A stretch of DNA of 64,000 bases, from positions 297,338,314 to 297,402,313 of the forward strand of contig NC_080572.1 in NCBI RefSeq assembly GCF_030247185.1, given 5' to 3'. Of the stretch, positions 1 through 11,602 are shown piece by piece. How positions within the stretch are numbered: position 1 is the first letter of the stretch; each line of letters opens with the position of its first letter. A program made the translations under genes and the position numbers. The DNA comes from Malaya genurostris (taxonomy: Eukaryota; Arthropoda; Insecta; Diptera; Culicidae). The notes beneath the pieces were generated by a model that saw only the letters and a list, made by a program, of their open reading frames with translations, ran no database searches and was not told where the DNA came from.

Positions 1-1928
1 CGTAGACGTCCGATTTTAACTGTCCGTACGATGGGTGGTTCTCCTAGCAGCAGTTGCAATTCGTGATTCATACGCCGTCTCCACGTTCCATCCAGGATCA
101 TTTCAGAAGTGTTAGTATTTATTTATCTTTTTTATCAATTCCAATCACGATATTAAGACTAATAAAACGCAATGACCCTTTCGGCGAAACGGCATTCGGC
201 GAAACTATCATGATCCCCTAAATTTATTTTCAGAATTTGGATTTTGAAACTAAATTTTGGTTAATTAATGTTCGGAATTCAAGATCTGAATTTAGTTCTA
301 GATCTAAATTCGGAACCTGGAATCCGAAAAATGAGTTCAGTTCCAGATTCTTAGAGCTGAATTGTAACTAAATTTTGCAACTGAGTTCTAATTTGGTGGA
401 AGTTTCCGATTTCATTTCTTAAATTCAGTAGCAGTTCTGGTGTAGATAAATAAATAATAGAAAAAAAGTACTCAACAATTGTAAACATCGGATGAATTTC
501 ACAAATCGGATCTTTTTTCAATATTAAATTAATATTCATGGATGAATAACTGGTGAACGGAAAATAGGAATAAAATTACCATGTCTTTTTATAGTTCCGA
601 TCATAGCTAATAAAAATCATGACGAGAAATTACTGTCATTCTCAGGTTCGCCTGCAAACTATGAGAACGAAATCCAAGTCCAGTCAATGACATAAGCGGT
701 AGAGTAGTTTCAAAATTGTGTTTTTTCTTTCATTTGCCCTTTCAGTCATTTGCAGTTTTCAGTGAAAATCCCATAGTATGCAGAACCGATATTCAATCGA
801 AGCTGTGAGAATCGAAAATGACAGAAAAAGGTTTCACAATTACTTTTACCTGTTGGTGCTCGACTTTGTAGTAGCTTCGATTTCCAAAGAGGTTCTGGGA
901 TGTAATTACTTCAATTTGTCTTATTTTATTCACTATTTATAGCCAAGCGTTACAGATTTTCAATACATCGATGAAAGAATGAGAATGGAAATTCTGCTGA
1001 TGCTCCCTGCAGACGTTAGTTTGGTTTCGTCTTGTCATAGAGGAAAGTGTGACGTTGGCAATTATTCTCTCTCATTTTTTAATGCGAAACGAAAATGCTT
1101 CGTCTCTCTTCGTTTGCTTTGGTGTCGGTCATTTTCGAATGAGACAGTGTAATATTGAAAATGAGACTGTTGGATTGGATTCTTTCATTGAGAATGCGAG
1201 ACAATTTTAAGCTCTGTTTCCGATAATCCACGCTGGCAAGTAGATATCAATAATATATTTTTTGCTCTCGTTTGTTCCACCTGATTTGGAAGTGTGGTAC
1301 AATATTTGTCGTCATTTTAGTAAAGATGGAAAATTCACACGATCAGTTTTGTTCGTATTCACGTCCACCAATTATATCTCTGACATTACCAACCCGTCTT
1401 TTTCTTCTGTTTTCTGTTGACGATAACACACTTAACATGACCGAGGCATCTTGTAAGCCATCTTGTTATTATTTGTTGAAAATTCCACAGCCTGCTATTT
1501 TATCAGAATTTCTTGAGATCAGAATAAAAACCCAATATTTGATCAGAGAGAACTTACGCAGATATTTATTTCTAAACTTTTGAGTTAAGTAACTGTAATC
1601 AAATCTTTGCATACACGGAATATGGCATTTGCGTTTAGCATAGTACATACATCTGAGCAACAATGATGGCCACTTATGCTCCGTTTCGAACTAGCACTAG
1701 GGGCAGCAGCAACAGCATGTGCACATGGGATGGGTGCGTTTTTGACAGACACTGATGTTTCTAGACTGTATTAGATGCATGTCCGTTCTTTACTGACACT
1801 AAAAATTGCTTGCGCGTTCATCGTTCTGGAATTCGGATTCGGATGGGGAAGAATGGTGTCTTGTTTGCCGATGCGAGGAATGGTGCGCCAGTGCATGCTG
1901 TACAGTTCGCTGATTTCAATGCAAATAT
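1..1928. other. Talin intron sequence, no gene seen
   Basis: AT-rich non-coding sequence belonging to a talin intron. About 195-345 is a degenerate repeat rich in GAATTC and CTGAATT words, of the kind that recurs at 20170-20760, 22260-22580, 27000-27220 and 31980-34000. About 1333-1405 carries a dispersed fragment (GTATTCACGTCC followed by TCTGACATTACC) that is also present, in either orientation, near 3437, 20855, 23949 and 31910. The short open frames here have no recognisable domains. Confidence 0.6.
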
Positions 1929-1986
1929 TTATATATTACTGTTATTATTACTATTATTATTGCTATTATTATTATTATTATTAGTA
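1929..1986. repeat. ATT trinucleotide microsatellite
   Basis: Imperfect (ATT)n run with C interruptions inside the talin intron. The leucine- or tyrosine-rich frames across it are artefacts of the repeat. Confidence 0.9.
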
Positions 1987-3272
1987 CTATTATTACCACC
2001 TAACATCAACGTTACTTCCGTATATGAACGTTTAGATCTAACCGCATCCCAGTAAGTAGTGAAGTTTTAGTGATCTGAGGTGATCTGAGAGGTAGTACCT
2101 AGTGCCGAACAGAGGAGAGGTCGAAAAAGGTTTCTGCATTACCTTCTAGCACCTATGGTATCTTTTAACCGGTGGAATGCCTTCTATCGCGGGTACGTTG
2201 GATACTTGTCCTTCTACAACTCTTTTACCAATCCACACGCCGACCGTAGCAACCGGTTTTTATAGCTGTAATTTTCCCATTGGTTTTTTTTTCACAGATG
2301 ATAAGTAGGCTTTGTCTCTCTCAGGTATCCGAGTACCAAGAGAGCTGTCAAAGTTCGTCCACTTACACTAGTGTTAGAAAGTAGTGAAAGAATCGTTTTT
2401 TCCGGACCATCGTCTGTTGTTTGTGTTCGTGTTTTCCAACTTACGTAACCTACATGCAACAACTGGTTTTCGATTACGACCCTAGTAAATGCTCTGCTAA
2501 CAAGTACTAGAAGATGCACGCACACCCCTAAGCAGTGACCAATGATTTCCGTGTGTTCTATTCAGGCGGCATTGCAGGATGCACTGGCGTATAGGGCGGG
2601 TACCGCTTGGTGGCTGTCCGATCAGGAAGAGGAATTTTTGCGCGTCCTCTCAACCGCACCGACGCTGTTCGACGGAGTATTTTAGGCCAATGTGCGTTCG
2701 ATGTGGCTTAGTGCTGCCTACCAGTTACTGTCTTGATCCAAGTGCCATATTCATGAAATCAGAGATTTTTTTTCTCTTCATATAATTAGTATTAAAAACT
2801 TTTATTATTATCAATAATACATTTCTGTCATTAAATGTCTAGCGTAAGTCTTACTCCAATATTTTGAATGGTCAAAGTACACAGTACACGTATTGTCACT
2901 AAACAAGCTGCTTATCATTAAATTCAATACCAAAAGCTTCAGTCACGCGTTCCGTGTTTGGAATCTGTTTCACTGTTTGAGCCCTCCTGGCTTCCTTAAT
3001 TTAACTTCCCCCCCACGTTAGCGCCCTCCCAATGCACATCTATGTTCAAGAGCACGAAAAAAAATAGCGATTAGCGTAGACAGCAACGGGTTTAGTAAGC
3101 AAAATGCAGCGACCGAATAGGTAAATTATAATTCTTTTTTTGTTCAGTACCTGTACTATTGCGTATGTGTGAGTGTTTTCACCTTTGTTGAGAATTGATC
3201 GGAAATGAAGTTTCAATGTTGAAGTTGTTATCGCAACATAGTTTACTGACGGACTTTGATCAGAATAATCAT
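1987..3272. other. Intron sequence, nothing recognised
   Basis: No coding, RNA or transposon signature could be recognised in this stretch on either strand. A short open frame near 2579-2785 has no domain and no splice context. Confidence 0.5.
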
Positions 3273-3413
3273 CCTTATTCTGAATAACGACGTATCGTTT
3301 TTTCGATCGTATTTCATTCGTATTCGTAATAACGCTAGCAAAATCAAAGGTAGCTAGGATTCGACCGAGCCATATTCGATCGAAAAACCAATACGTCGTT
3401 ATTCAGAATAAGG
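3273..3413. repeat. Palindromic MITE-like element
   Basis: The ends are inverted copies of each other. The left arm begins CCTTATTCTGAATAACGACG and the right arm (3375-3413) is its near-perfect reverse complement, with a pairing of about 38 bp that includes TTTTTCGATCG. The loop is about 65 bp. This is the architecture of a short non-autonomous DNA transposon. I could not define a convincing target duplication, so superfamily is open. Confidence 0.65.
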
Positions 3414-3794
3414 GCGAATGTGCCTCATTGAAAAAAGGCGGGTGGATAATGTCAGAGACATAACTGGATGTCGTGAATACGAAAAAAAAAACTGGCACCA
3501 CTTCCTTCATACTTCCGAATATCGAATTGGTTGATCGATTGTGTGAATTGTACAAGCTTTCCCCTTTTTCACTACTAGAATTTGAAACGATGAAACTACA
3601 CTAAAGTTTGGATTAGTTACATAAAACAGCCACTATTTCAAATCTGTATATTCTAAATTTGAAACAATTCCTGTTTAGTTTCTCTATGTAGGCTAGGTAC
3701 AACAAAATTGCAGTTTATTTATTTTTGAAAACTATCCGTAATTGCAATGGCCTGCTCTAAAATGTATCGACGATCTTGGTTATGCAATTTTAAT

Positions 3795-4049
<255 letters not shown>

Positions 4050-4250
4050 CATGTCGGCTTCCAATCAAAACCGGATTTTGAATCACGCTCACTCCAAACA
4101 CTTTAAAAAAAATGTGGATTTTAGCGGTATTAAGAAATTCTTTTCTTTCGACACATTTAAATCTGTATTTTTCGGGAGAAATAAAATACAGATTAATCTG
4201 TATATATGGCCACCCTGTTTCGCAGAGCATATTTCGAAACGACACCCATA

Positions 4251-4483
4251 CTAGGGTAACAGAGGTATTTTGGCCCACTTTAGGATTGATTTTATTTTGG
4301 CCCACTTTGTAAAATTATCCACCAAATGTTGCAATATTTTTGAAAAACCCTTCCGCAATAGGTAGTTTAATGTGATTAGCTTCAAATTGATGCAGCATGA
4401 GTTACTTAACATCGATTAAATCCATAAAGTTTATAAGGTGGGCCAAAATATATGAAGTGGCCAAAATACCTCTGTTACCCTAG
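4251..4483. mobile_element. MITE with CTAGGGTAACAGAGG terminal inverted repeats
   Basis: A 233-bp element whose ends are inverted repeats starting CTAGGGTAACAGAGGTATTT and flanked on both sides by TA (4249-4250 and 4484-4485). A TA target is the pattern of Tc1/mariner-type elements. Inside each end a second copy of ATTTTGGCCCAC occurs as a subterminal repeat. No coding capacity. Confidence 0.8.
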
Positions 4484-5214
4484 TATAAAGATGTGTTCTC
4501 CATCAATGCTTTCACTATTGCATTGAGTAAGAGCGTTTCCCATCGTAAATGAATGGGTTAGTGGCGGCGCAAACTTTTTCCAATTTCCATTTTGATAAAA
4601 CTCGTGCTTTTGGTAGGAAATGGAGAAAATTCACTTAATTGTAAATGATGATCTGTTGGACTGAAAAGTGCCTTGAATTGTCACGACCAACAGGATCCGC
4701 CTTTAGACAGAACTGAGATGGGTCTAGGCGTGTACACTCGGTAAACTCGTCCGACATTTGACTAGGAACTCATTGTGATTTTCAATTGGATTCCAAAGAA
4801 AATGAAACAGATGCGTAGATCTGACATCGCTACTGACGACTCCCACTGACTGGCTTTGGCCCGGCGTCGACACAATTCTCCTGTTCGGCGCTCGCTTCAT
4901 TCCAAAAGCGAGAGATCTGCGATGTTTCTCTCCCGTATGTCTCGCTTCGACAAGCTTTGCTCTGATATTTTGTTCTCGTACTCAGAACGCGGCTGGTGCC
5001 GACATGGGTTAAATCAGACAAGCTTTTCAATAGTGTACTATTGAAATACTTCAATGTTGTTGCAATGCACGTTCAAGTTGAAAAATTTCGAAATCAAATT
5101 TTCTGACAATCCCTCCACTAGTGTTCGAATAGCAGCTGATCGTATCAGACGAGTTCTAGTTTTCCTCAAGCTATGGAAAAAGTCGCACCAGCGCATTAAT
5201 GCATAGAAGCAACG
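4484..5214. other. Intron sequence, nothing recognised
   Basis: No gene or element was identified. The part nearest 5215 may be the degraded body of the mariner relic that follows. Confidence 0.4.
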
Positions 5215-5465
5215 GTGAAGATGAATGATTTGCGGTACGGATTGGTCCACCGTATTCACCAGACCTAGCCCCTAGCGACTATTATCTATTTCCAAATCGG
5301 AAAAGGTTTCTCCAGGGAAAGAAATTTTCGTCGAATTCTGAGATCATTGCAGAAACGGAAGCCTATTTTGAAGGCCTTGACAAATATTTTTTCAAAGGGC
5401 ATCAAAATGTTGGAGAACCGATGCACAGTGGGGAAAAATGGACCAAGAAGGACCGCACGAAACGC
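5215..5465 (+). pseudogene. Mariner transposase C-terminal relic
   Basis: Conceptual translation around 5249-5400 contains PPYSPDLAPSDYYLF followed by GKKFSSNSEIIAETEAYFE. This is the hallmark block around the last catalytic aspartate of mariner transposases, which cut and paste DNA at TA dinucleotides. The frame breaks near 5390-5400, after which the neighbouring frame continues with KGIKMLENRC, again mariner-like. No N-terminal helix-turn-helix region and no terminal inverted repeats were found. The element is therefore a dead 3' fragment lying in the talin intron. Family assignment rests on the SPDLAPSDY motif and is strong. The upstream limit is unclear. Confidence 0.8.
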
Positions 5466-5629
5466 TATCATGTTCATTTTACCCCTAGTTCCCTTTTTAT
5501 ACTGCATTGTATTCAAGTTTAACTATATAACATGAAACCGAAGAACTTCCAGAAGAGCGAATAGAGTGTTTCTGATGTAAAAAAGTCTAACAAATCGATT
5601 GCATATAGTTTTATTGACAGCAGAAAGCT

Positions 5630-6210
5630 CGTTGCACCGTTTTACCCTATTTCTTTTCTAGTTATAATATTCAGTTGAAATATGATCTACAATCCAAAAG
5701 CAGATCCAATACGATCTAACGATATTTATTCATAATACGTGCAAAACATCTGTGATCCAATTAAACACAATGGGAATGACAGTACTAGCCTGTTTTACCC
5801 GGTTTACCCCAATTTATATCAAAAGTCGTATTTCTGGTTAAACTTTCTCTCGCATGCCGAAAGCAGGCTGATTGCGGTTGATGAAAATCGATTGATATTA
5901 CGAAGAAAGACCTGAAAATAGGATTACAAATAAATTCAATGACCGCACGAATCTTGTTATACCGTTTTATCCCAATTTATCCTTTAACTGAGTCTTACGA
6001 TTTTGCTCCACATTGAATTCATTTGTAATCCTATTTTCAGGTCTTTCTTCGTAATATCATTCCCATTGTGTTTAATTGGATCACAGATATTTTGCACGTA
6101 ATATGAACCAATATTGGTAGGTCATATTGGATCTCCTTCGGGATTGTAAATCTGAATTCAACATAAAATTATATTTGTGGAAAAATTGGGGTAAAACGAT
6201 ATAGCACGAA
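5630..6210. repeat. Fold-back element with long interrupted inverted repeat
   Basis: The arm at 5896-5945 (containing GAAGAAAGACCTGAAAATAG) is the near-perfect reverse complement of 6008-6056. A second arm at about 5730-5778 (CCAATTAAACACAATGGGAA) pairs with 6055-6105. On the right the two arm segments are contiguous. On the left they are separated by about 115 bp, which looks like a later insertion. Outer sequence with GTTTTACCC motifs pairs more weakly. No coding capacity. Confidence 0.7.
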
Positions 6211-6785
6211 GCATGCGATCATGAACACTATCTGTAAATTATTATTTGAAGTTATATGCGAAACATAGAACTGTCTTGTTTAACCAAAATTGGTCCAAAC
6301 ACCGATCAGTAGAACTTTTTTTTCGGTAAATTCACGGAAGAAGATGCCCGGGGGAAAAGCAGAATACAGTTGTTGTCAATCTTACTTAAACTTTTGAGCA
6401 TGTCAGGAATACCTTCCGATTGGTGGAATTGAATTTTTTCCTGAGTTTCACAGTTAGTTTTCAAAGTAAAGTCTTAAAAAAGAGGAATTGGAGCAAAACG
6501 GGCATGATAGTGAATTTTGCGGATCTTCTAACTATCATAAATCGATTCTACAGAAAAATTTGCATAAGAAATACTAATTTTGAAAATATTTGCTCATGTT
6601 TTTATAAAATTATTGAGCAAAGTCGCGTTTTTGATCGTTTTTTCCCCATTGTGCGATGGGTCATGTGTATCAAGATTATACTGAAAAATAAAAAAGTGTT
6701 CACGGTAAAATTTCAAGTTAAATGAGGAGCATATGTAGTATTTGATTATTTGTTCATTTAAAAATAAAAAGGCATCGGAAAGCCA

Positions 6786-7225
6786 TAGAATTCTTGTTGA
6801 GACTTGTGGCGGTTTTGGTCTTTCCGTCAGAATTTTTTAATGTTATTGATAAATAACGCGAAAATATACCGAAAAAGTTTCGAGATGACGAACTGCATTC
6901 ATTATCGAACGAAGAAGGCTCAAACACAACATACAATGGCGGAGCAGTTGAATGTCTCTTGGCAATCCGTTTTCCGATCCTCTGACAGTCATGGGGAAAA
7001 TCGGAAGGTTAGTAAATGGGTTCCTCACAAACTGAACGAAAACCTCAGTTCGTAATGCTCGTTTTACGCTTTGAAAGAAGAAGCATTTTGCATCGAATTT
7101 GTAACTGATAACGAAAAATAGTTAAATAGTTAGTCTATTCAGCGGTTCTGGCTCCTTCTGATTATCTGACTGACCAACACTTTCTAACTTCCGATTATTT
7201 ACGAAATTAAATGGAAGGTGAACAT
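6786..7225 (+). pseudogene. Second mariner relic: DNA-binding region and fragment of catalytic domain
   Basis: The frame at 6804-7055 contains QTQHTMAEQLNVSWQSVF and then KVSKWVPHKLNE. This is the conserved helix-turn-helix and WVPHEL linker of mariner transposases. Directly downstream, EAFCIEFVTDNEK resembles the region of the first catalytic aspartate, and LAPSDY reappears near 7150-7165. The sequence between the first and last catalytic blocks is far too short, so a central deletion has occurred. It has the same orientation as the relic at 5215-5465 and could belong to the same lineage or the same broken copy. It is not functional. Confidence 0.78.
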
Positions 7226-10030
7226 TTTTTTTACCAAGAGATGAACCAAATATGTTGAAAGTGAGGGCGTATAGGGTAACGACTCCCTATTTCATCTGGG
7301 CTCCTAATTCCATCTCATCCCTTCATCTTATAACTTTGAAAATGATTCATATATTTCAACGTACCTGAACCAAACTGTTAAATGTTTTAAAATGTTTTTT
7401 TTTTTAGTTTTTGTCACACTTTCTCATTAAAAAATGGGTTTGAATCCGTCAGCGATCGATTTTGTTCCATTAAAAAATAAGTTTTCGGTTTTAAACAATA
7501 TCAAACTATTTAGAGATTGCGAGAGGATAAAGAAACGTTTAGATACGAGAAGCCTTTCCGCTTGTTTAATTACCCCCTTGTCCCGTCTCACTTTTCCGCA
7601 CTTTTTCTTCACATCCTTGCTTTTCCTTGAGTACTATGGTTCTATAATTTCATATTCTTTCTCCTCTCACAATCTCTAGTAAGTTTGATATCGTTAAAAA
7701 CCGAAAAGGTCAGTCAATACCATAAATTACAAAATACATTTCGTCATGTTTCTGAATATTTACTAATTGATTCGTCAAAAAAAAACATGATCACTATTGA
7801 GGTTTCTATGCCCGGTGAAAAATGAACGACGACCCTAGTGGAAAATAGGTGGCCAATATATTTCCTGATGAAAACAAAACAATATGTAAAAGCGATTCAC
7901 ACGTGACATCGTGACATATCTCCGGCATGAAACGATTACGGGATAACAACATTAATTGTAAGCAATTCATATGAAGGAACACAACGTCAAGTTCACGGCA
8001 CATTTTGACGCTGGGTACGTGAGTAATATTCGGCTAAAAAAATATTAATTTAATCTTGACGTCGACCGAAGTTGATTGATCGTCTGCATCGTGTTTAATG
8101 AAGGCATTTTCTGACGTAAACAACCCAATCTCATTTGCATTTGTGGTTGTAAGGGAGCTGTCAGAAAAGTCAATATCACATAATTCCACCACTATTCAAT
8201 ATTGGATGATTTCATAATTAGTAATGTTGACTTTTCACTTATTTAAGCAACGACTGAAAACTTCTTAAATTATCCACTAGACAGTAAAAATCTTTAAGAA
8301 TATTAAATGAAAGTTTGCACTTATTTCATTTCATTGCGCTTTGTTTTCATCTCATTTCGAATCGCAAGGTTATGGAAAATATTTTTTTTTTCATATTTCA
8401 ATTACCATCAGCAAGTGTTTTTTTTGGTATTCGTCACATTAGTTTAATTATATTGTTGAAAAATGTATGTCAATAAAAGTGTTCGGTTTTTTCCATCTTT
8501 TAAATTTTACCGACTAATTTGTTTCGATGGCGACTGATCAGTACTTTTTAGCAATATTTTTTGGTAAATTAGGTATGTAATATAACATAACCATTACTGA
8601 CCAAATCAGCATCTTTTACAAATTACGTCAATCGCAGAATCCATGTTTTTTTTTCAAATAATTAAATGGTGATGTTATTCATGTTTAACCCAGCCAATGG
8701 CGGGTTGAACACTTGCACTTAACTTCACATTTGATACACGTTTACACAAGTTTACAAAAATTCGGCAAATAAGAACGAACATTCCGCAAAATAAAAATGC
8801 TAGCTGCAGGCTCAGCATTTATTTTACCGAACAATTTGACAGCAGCAAATACAGTCTAGTTAGCTGATCAAATCAGTACAAAAATAACATTGTATTGTAT
8901 CTTTCGAACAAGTGCTAATTTTTTGTCTTTCTATTAACTGAATACGGTTTAAATATTCGAAAAAGCATACTGTATGGCAAAATACTAGTTTTGACGGATG
9001 GATTAGCACTAAATTTTACCAAACATCGAATAAGCAATTAACTGTGTACAGATTACCATTACAGTAAAATTTTAAATTTTTTCAAATGAACAAAAGGAAA
9101 CGAAAACGATTCAATAATTTTTAAAAGTCGAATTGATTCCAAACTGGTTCTAAAAATATCGTGTGTTGTCTCACAGTTGGCATTAGGTTCATTAAAGCAG
9201 AATTCTGACATTTTAAACCTGGGAGTGTAATAGTGCAATATTTTTTTCTGATTGCTTTCGCATTTGCTCATTAATTGCTATTTCATCTCAATGGATTCCA
9301 TAAAAATCCATTGAGATGAAATTTAGAAAAGAGTAGTGAACATTTGAGAAGTGTTTTTGGATTAGAAGCTTAATTTCCAAGAGAAGTAAATCGATTCTCA
9401 ATGTGAAGCACGGTGAATTAAGCAGAAATATGAAATAAACACATTGATTTTAGTTTCTAAACCAGGTTTTTTAGTTAACGTCCTTACAAATCCGATGAAA
9501 TAGGAAACCGTTAACGTATTTTGAACAAAGTTTGGTCCCCAACGTTCCAGAAAAAAGGAAATATAAACAACTAGCTGACCCGTCGAACTTCGTCTCGACC
9601 AAAAATTATTTGTTCGAATTTCTGGTTTTGGATAGCAGAATTGTCAACCTATGACTAAGTGGTTAACGTTTTTCTCCATTATTTTTCTAATTACTTAATA
9701 TACTATCAATCGAATTCGACACACATTCGCTTTAGCCCAAAAATGTGAAAATGTGGAAAACTTGTGTTAAGTAAAAATAGAGCAAATGATCAGCCTCACC
9801 GACTCTCATCCTTTGATTCAATGCACTGACCGGAGATCTCTCTCAAATGGCCTTCAACATAATGGATATAAAGTGCCACGTTTTCCGTTCCAGATGTGAC
9901 TCTTACTTCAGGCAAACGATATAAAAGCTCACTAACTATAACGTTGTATTGATAAACTTAGCACAATGTGGAAGAATTTCTAGAGTTGTTCATTCGGTAG
10001 AGTAGGATATATTTACAATTTATATTTAGC
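7226..10030. other. Intron sequence; one perfect short hairpin
   Basis: No gene or element was recognised except a perfect 18-bp stem with a 7-nt loop at 9280-9322 (left stem TTTCATCTCAATGGATT). A short inverted repeat near 8690-8705 (AACCCAGCC / GGCGGGTT) is weaker. The open frames here are short and without domains. Confidence 0.5.
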
Positions 10031-10265
10031 CCAAGTAACCAAAAGTTCGTAAAAAAGATTTGTCTTAAACAGCATACAAAGCGTTCTGAACAGTCCGTTT
10101 TTAAGGAATTACTCACACTTGAATGTTCACCCGACGCAACATAACAAACTTTGAAGCAATTCCTTGTACAGTTTTTAAGCAGCGAGAAAGTTTTCTCAGA
10201 ACTTATTCTGTATGTTCAAGTTGCTAAAATGTGCCACGCGTACTTTAGAGCGTTAAAGTGGATAT
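10031..10265. mobile_element. Partial MITE of the CCCAAGTAACC family
   Basis: Begins CCCAAGTAACCAAAAGTTCG. It shares several blocks with the complete copy at 50925-51292, including TTAAGCAGCGAGAAAGTT and TCAAGTTGCTAAAA. The right end is divergent and no clear terminal inverted repeat closes it, so this is an old or truncated copy. Confidence 0.6.
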
Positions 10266-11040
10266 TTTTCATGTACTGTGGAACTTTTTTTGCGGAAAAT
10301 CGACGCTTAAATTTTATTTTGATATTGATCCTACCAGTTTGAACATTCTTCACAGTTTCAATCCATTATGGTAATCATCTTGAACTATCAACTAATCATT
10401 GATATCTAATTGTCACTTATTGTGTGCGCTTAGTCTAATCTAAATCATTAGAAAGAAAATTGCAAGGAAAATCGCCCAGTTTGACCTTAGTGCTTCTACA
10501 GCACAATCTTTTCATTGATTCATTCAAAATTTTTTTGAAATGTTAAACTCGACGGATTCCAATCTGTATTTTATTTCAACGATCACGTGTAATAATGACA
10601 TTATACTTTTTCACACACCGAGGGATACGTTGTCTGCTCTCGATGCAACACGCCGAGGGACTCGACATCTGCGTTCTCGCATTCATCCCAGGTTCACAGA
10701 TTAATCTGTGTTTCATAAATTTATAAACTTTCTGCACAGATTTTAAAAATGGCACAGATTTTCACAGATTTCTGATAATGATCACAGATTTTCCCAGATT
10801 TTTAAAGACGATCACAGTTTAACACCAAAAAGTACAGAGCGGTTGAGTAAATGAGTAAAAAGGTACAAAGCGGTTGGGGTTTTTTTTTTTGGCTAACTAA
10901 AATGATTCTGATCAGCTGTTATGGTACGGGAAACGTGCACAAATTTTCACAGACAGGTTTTTGGCTTGATCACAGAGGGATGCCTGAACTCCGCTGTCAC
11001 AACTATCTCATTCAGTTATTACGGTATATTCCTGTATTTT
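10266..11040. other. Intron sequence with CACAGATT-rich block
   Basis: About 10692-10820 contains repeated CACAGATT words, including the palindrome CACAGATTAATCTGTG, and CACAGA reappears near 10950. This suggests a degraded transposon end, but I could not delimit it. Nothing coding was recognised. Confidence 0.4.
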
Positions 11041-11497
11041 CCCAGTGTTAATGTGGAACACATTTTTGTTTTCTATATAGTGGTGCAAATTAGAAAATCA
11101 GGAAAAACACACGTAGAAATGTGGTCAGGTTTTGAACAATTACAGCTCAGTCAATTTTGTATCAATTATTAATATTATGTCACCATTTGATTGGAAATAT
11201 TTCTACGTATTGATTTGAATGTTCATAGCCATGTATTTTTAATTGTATATCATTATACTGTTAGTTAGTTAGCAGTGTCCTATTTTATCTGCAAAAAATC
11301 TCCGGCATACCGGATTTCCCTACCATAGTCGACGGTTTTGAAGGAGTAAGCGATATATCAAAGGGAAAGCATCGCTCTGATTGGTCAATCGATGCTAAAG
11401 CGAAGCTGTTGGAAGCACGCGAAGCTATAAATATAAGCAAAATTATAGCTAACGTTTCAGTCCTACACGTAGCATGCTAGAGGTAGGTTGTTGTTAG
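11041..11497 (+). repeat. Left half of a dispersed ~1-kb repeat (copy 1), promoter-like
   Basis: Near-identical to 45532-45965. It contains TATAAATATAAG at about 11429 and, some 30 bp downstream, TCAGTC, an insect initiator consensus. The continuation of this copy is displaced to 15859-16305 by a MITE and a LINE. The arrangement (TATA box, initiator, then AATAAA in the right half) resembles a solo LTR, but I found neither a matching internal region nor a target duplication, so the nature of the repeat is unproven. Confidence 0.65.
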
Positions 11498-11602
11498 CAG
11501 TGATGTCAGATCTACGGAAATTTTCGTAGTTCTACGGATTCGAAGATATTCTACGGACCTATGGATCCGTAGACAAAATCTACGGAAATTGGATTTTTCC
11601 TA
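11468..11602. repeat. Left copy of 135-bp target-site duplication of the LOA element
   Basis: Identical base for base to 15580-15714 as far as I can read. It covers 30 bp of the dispersed repeat and the first 105 bp of the hAT-type MITE. The two copies exactly flank the LINE at 11603-15579. Confidence 0.85.

Noticed and set aside
1272..2785. Short open frames as small genes
   Set aside because: No domains, no splice context, AT-rich intron composition.
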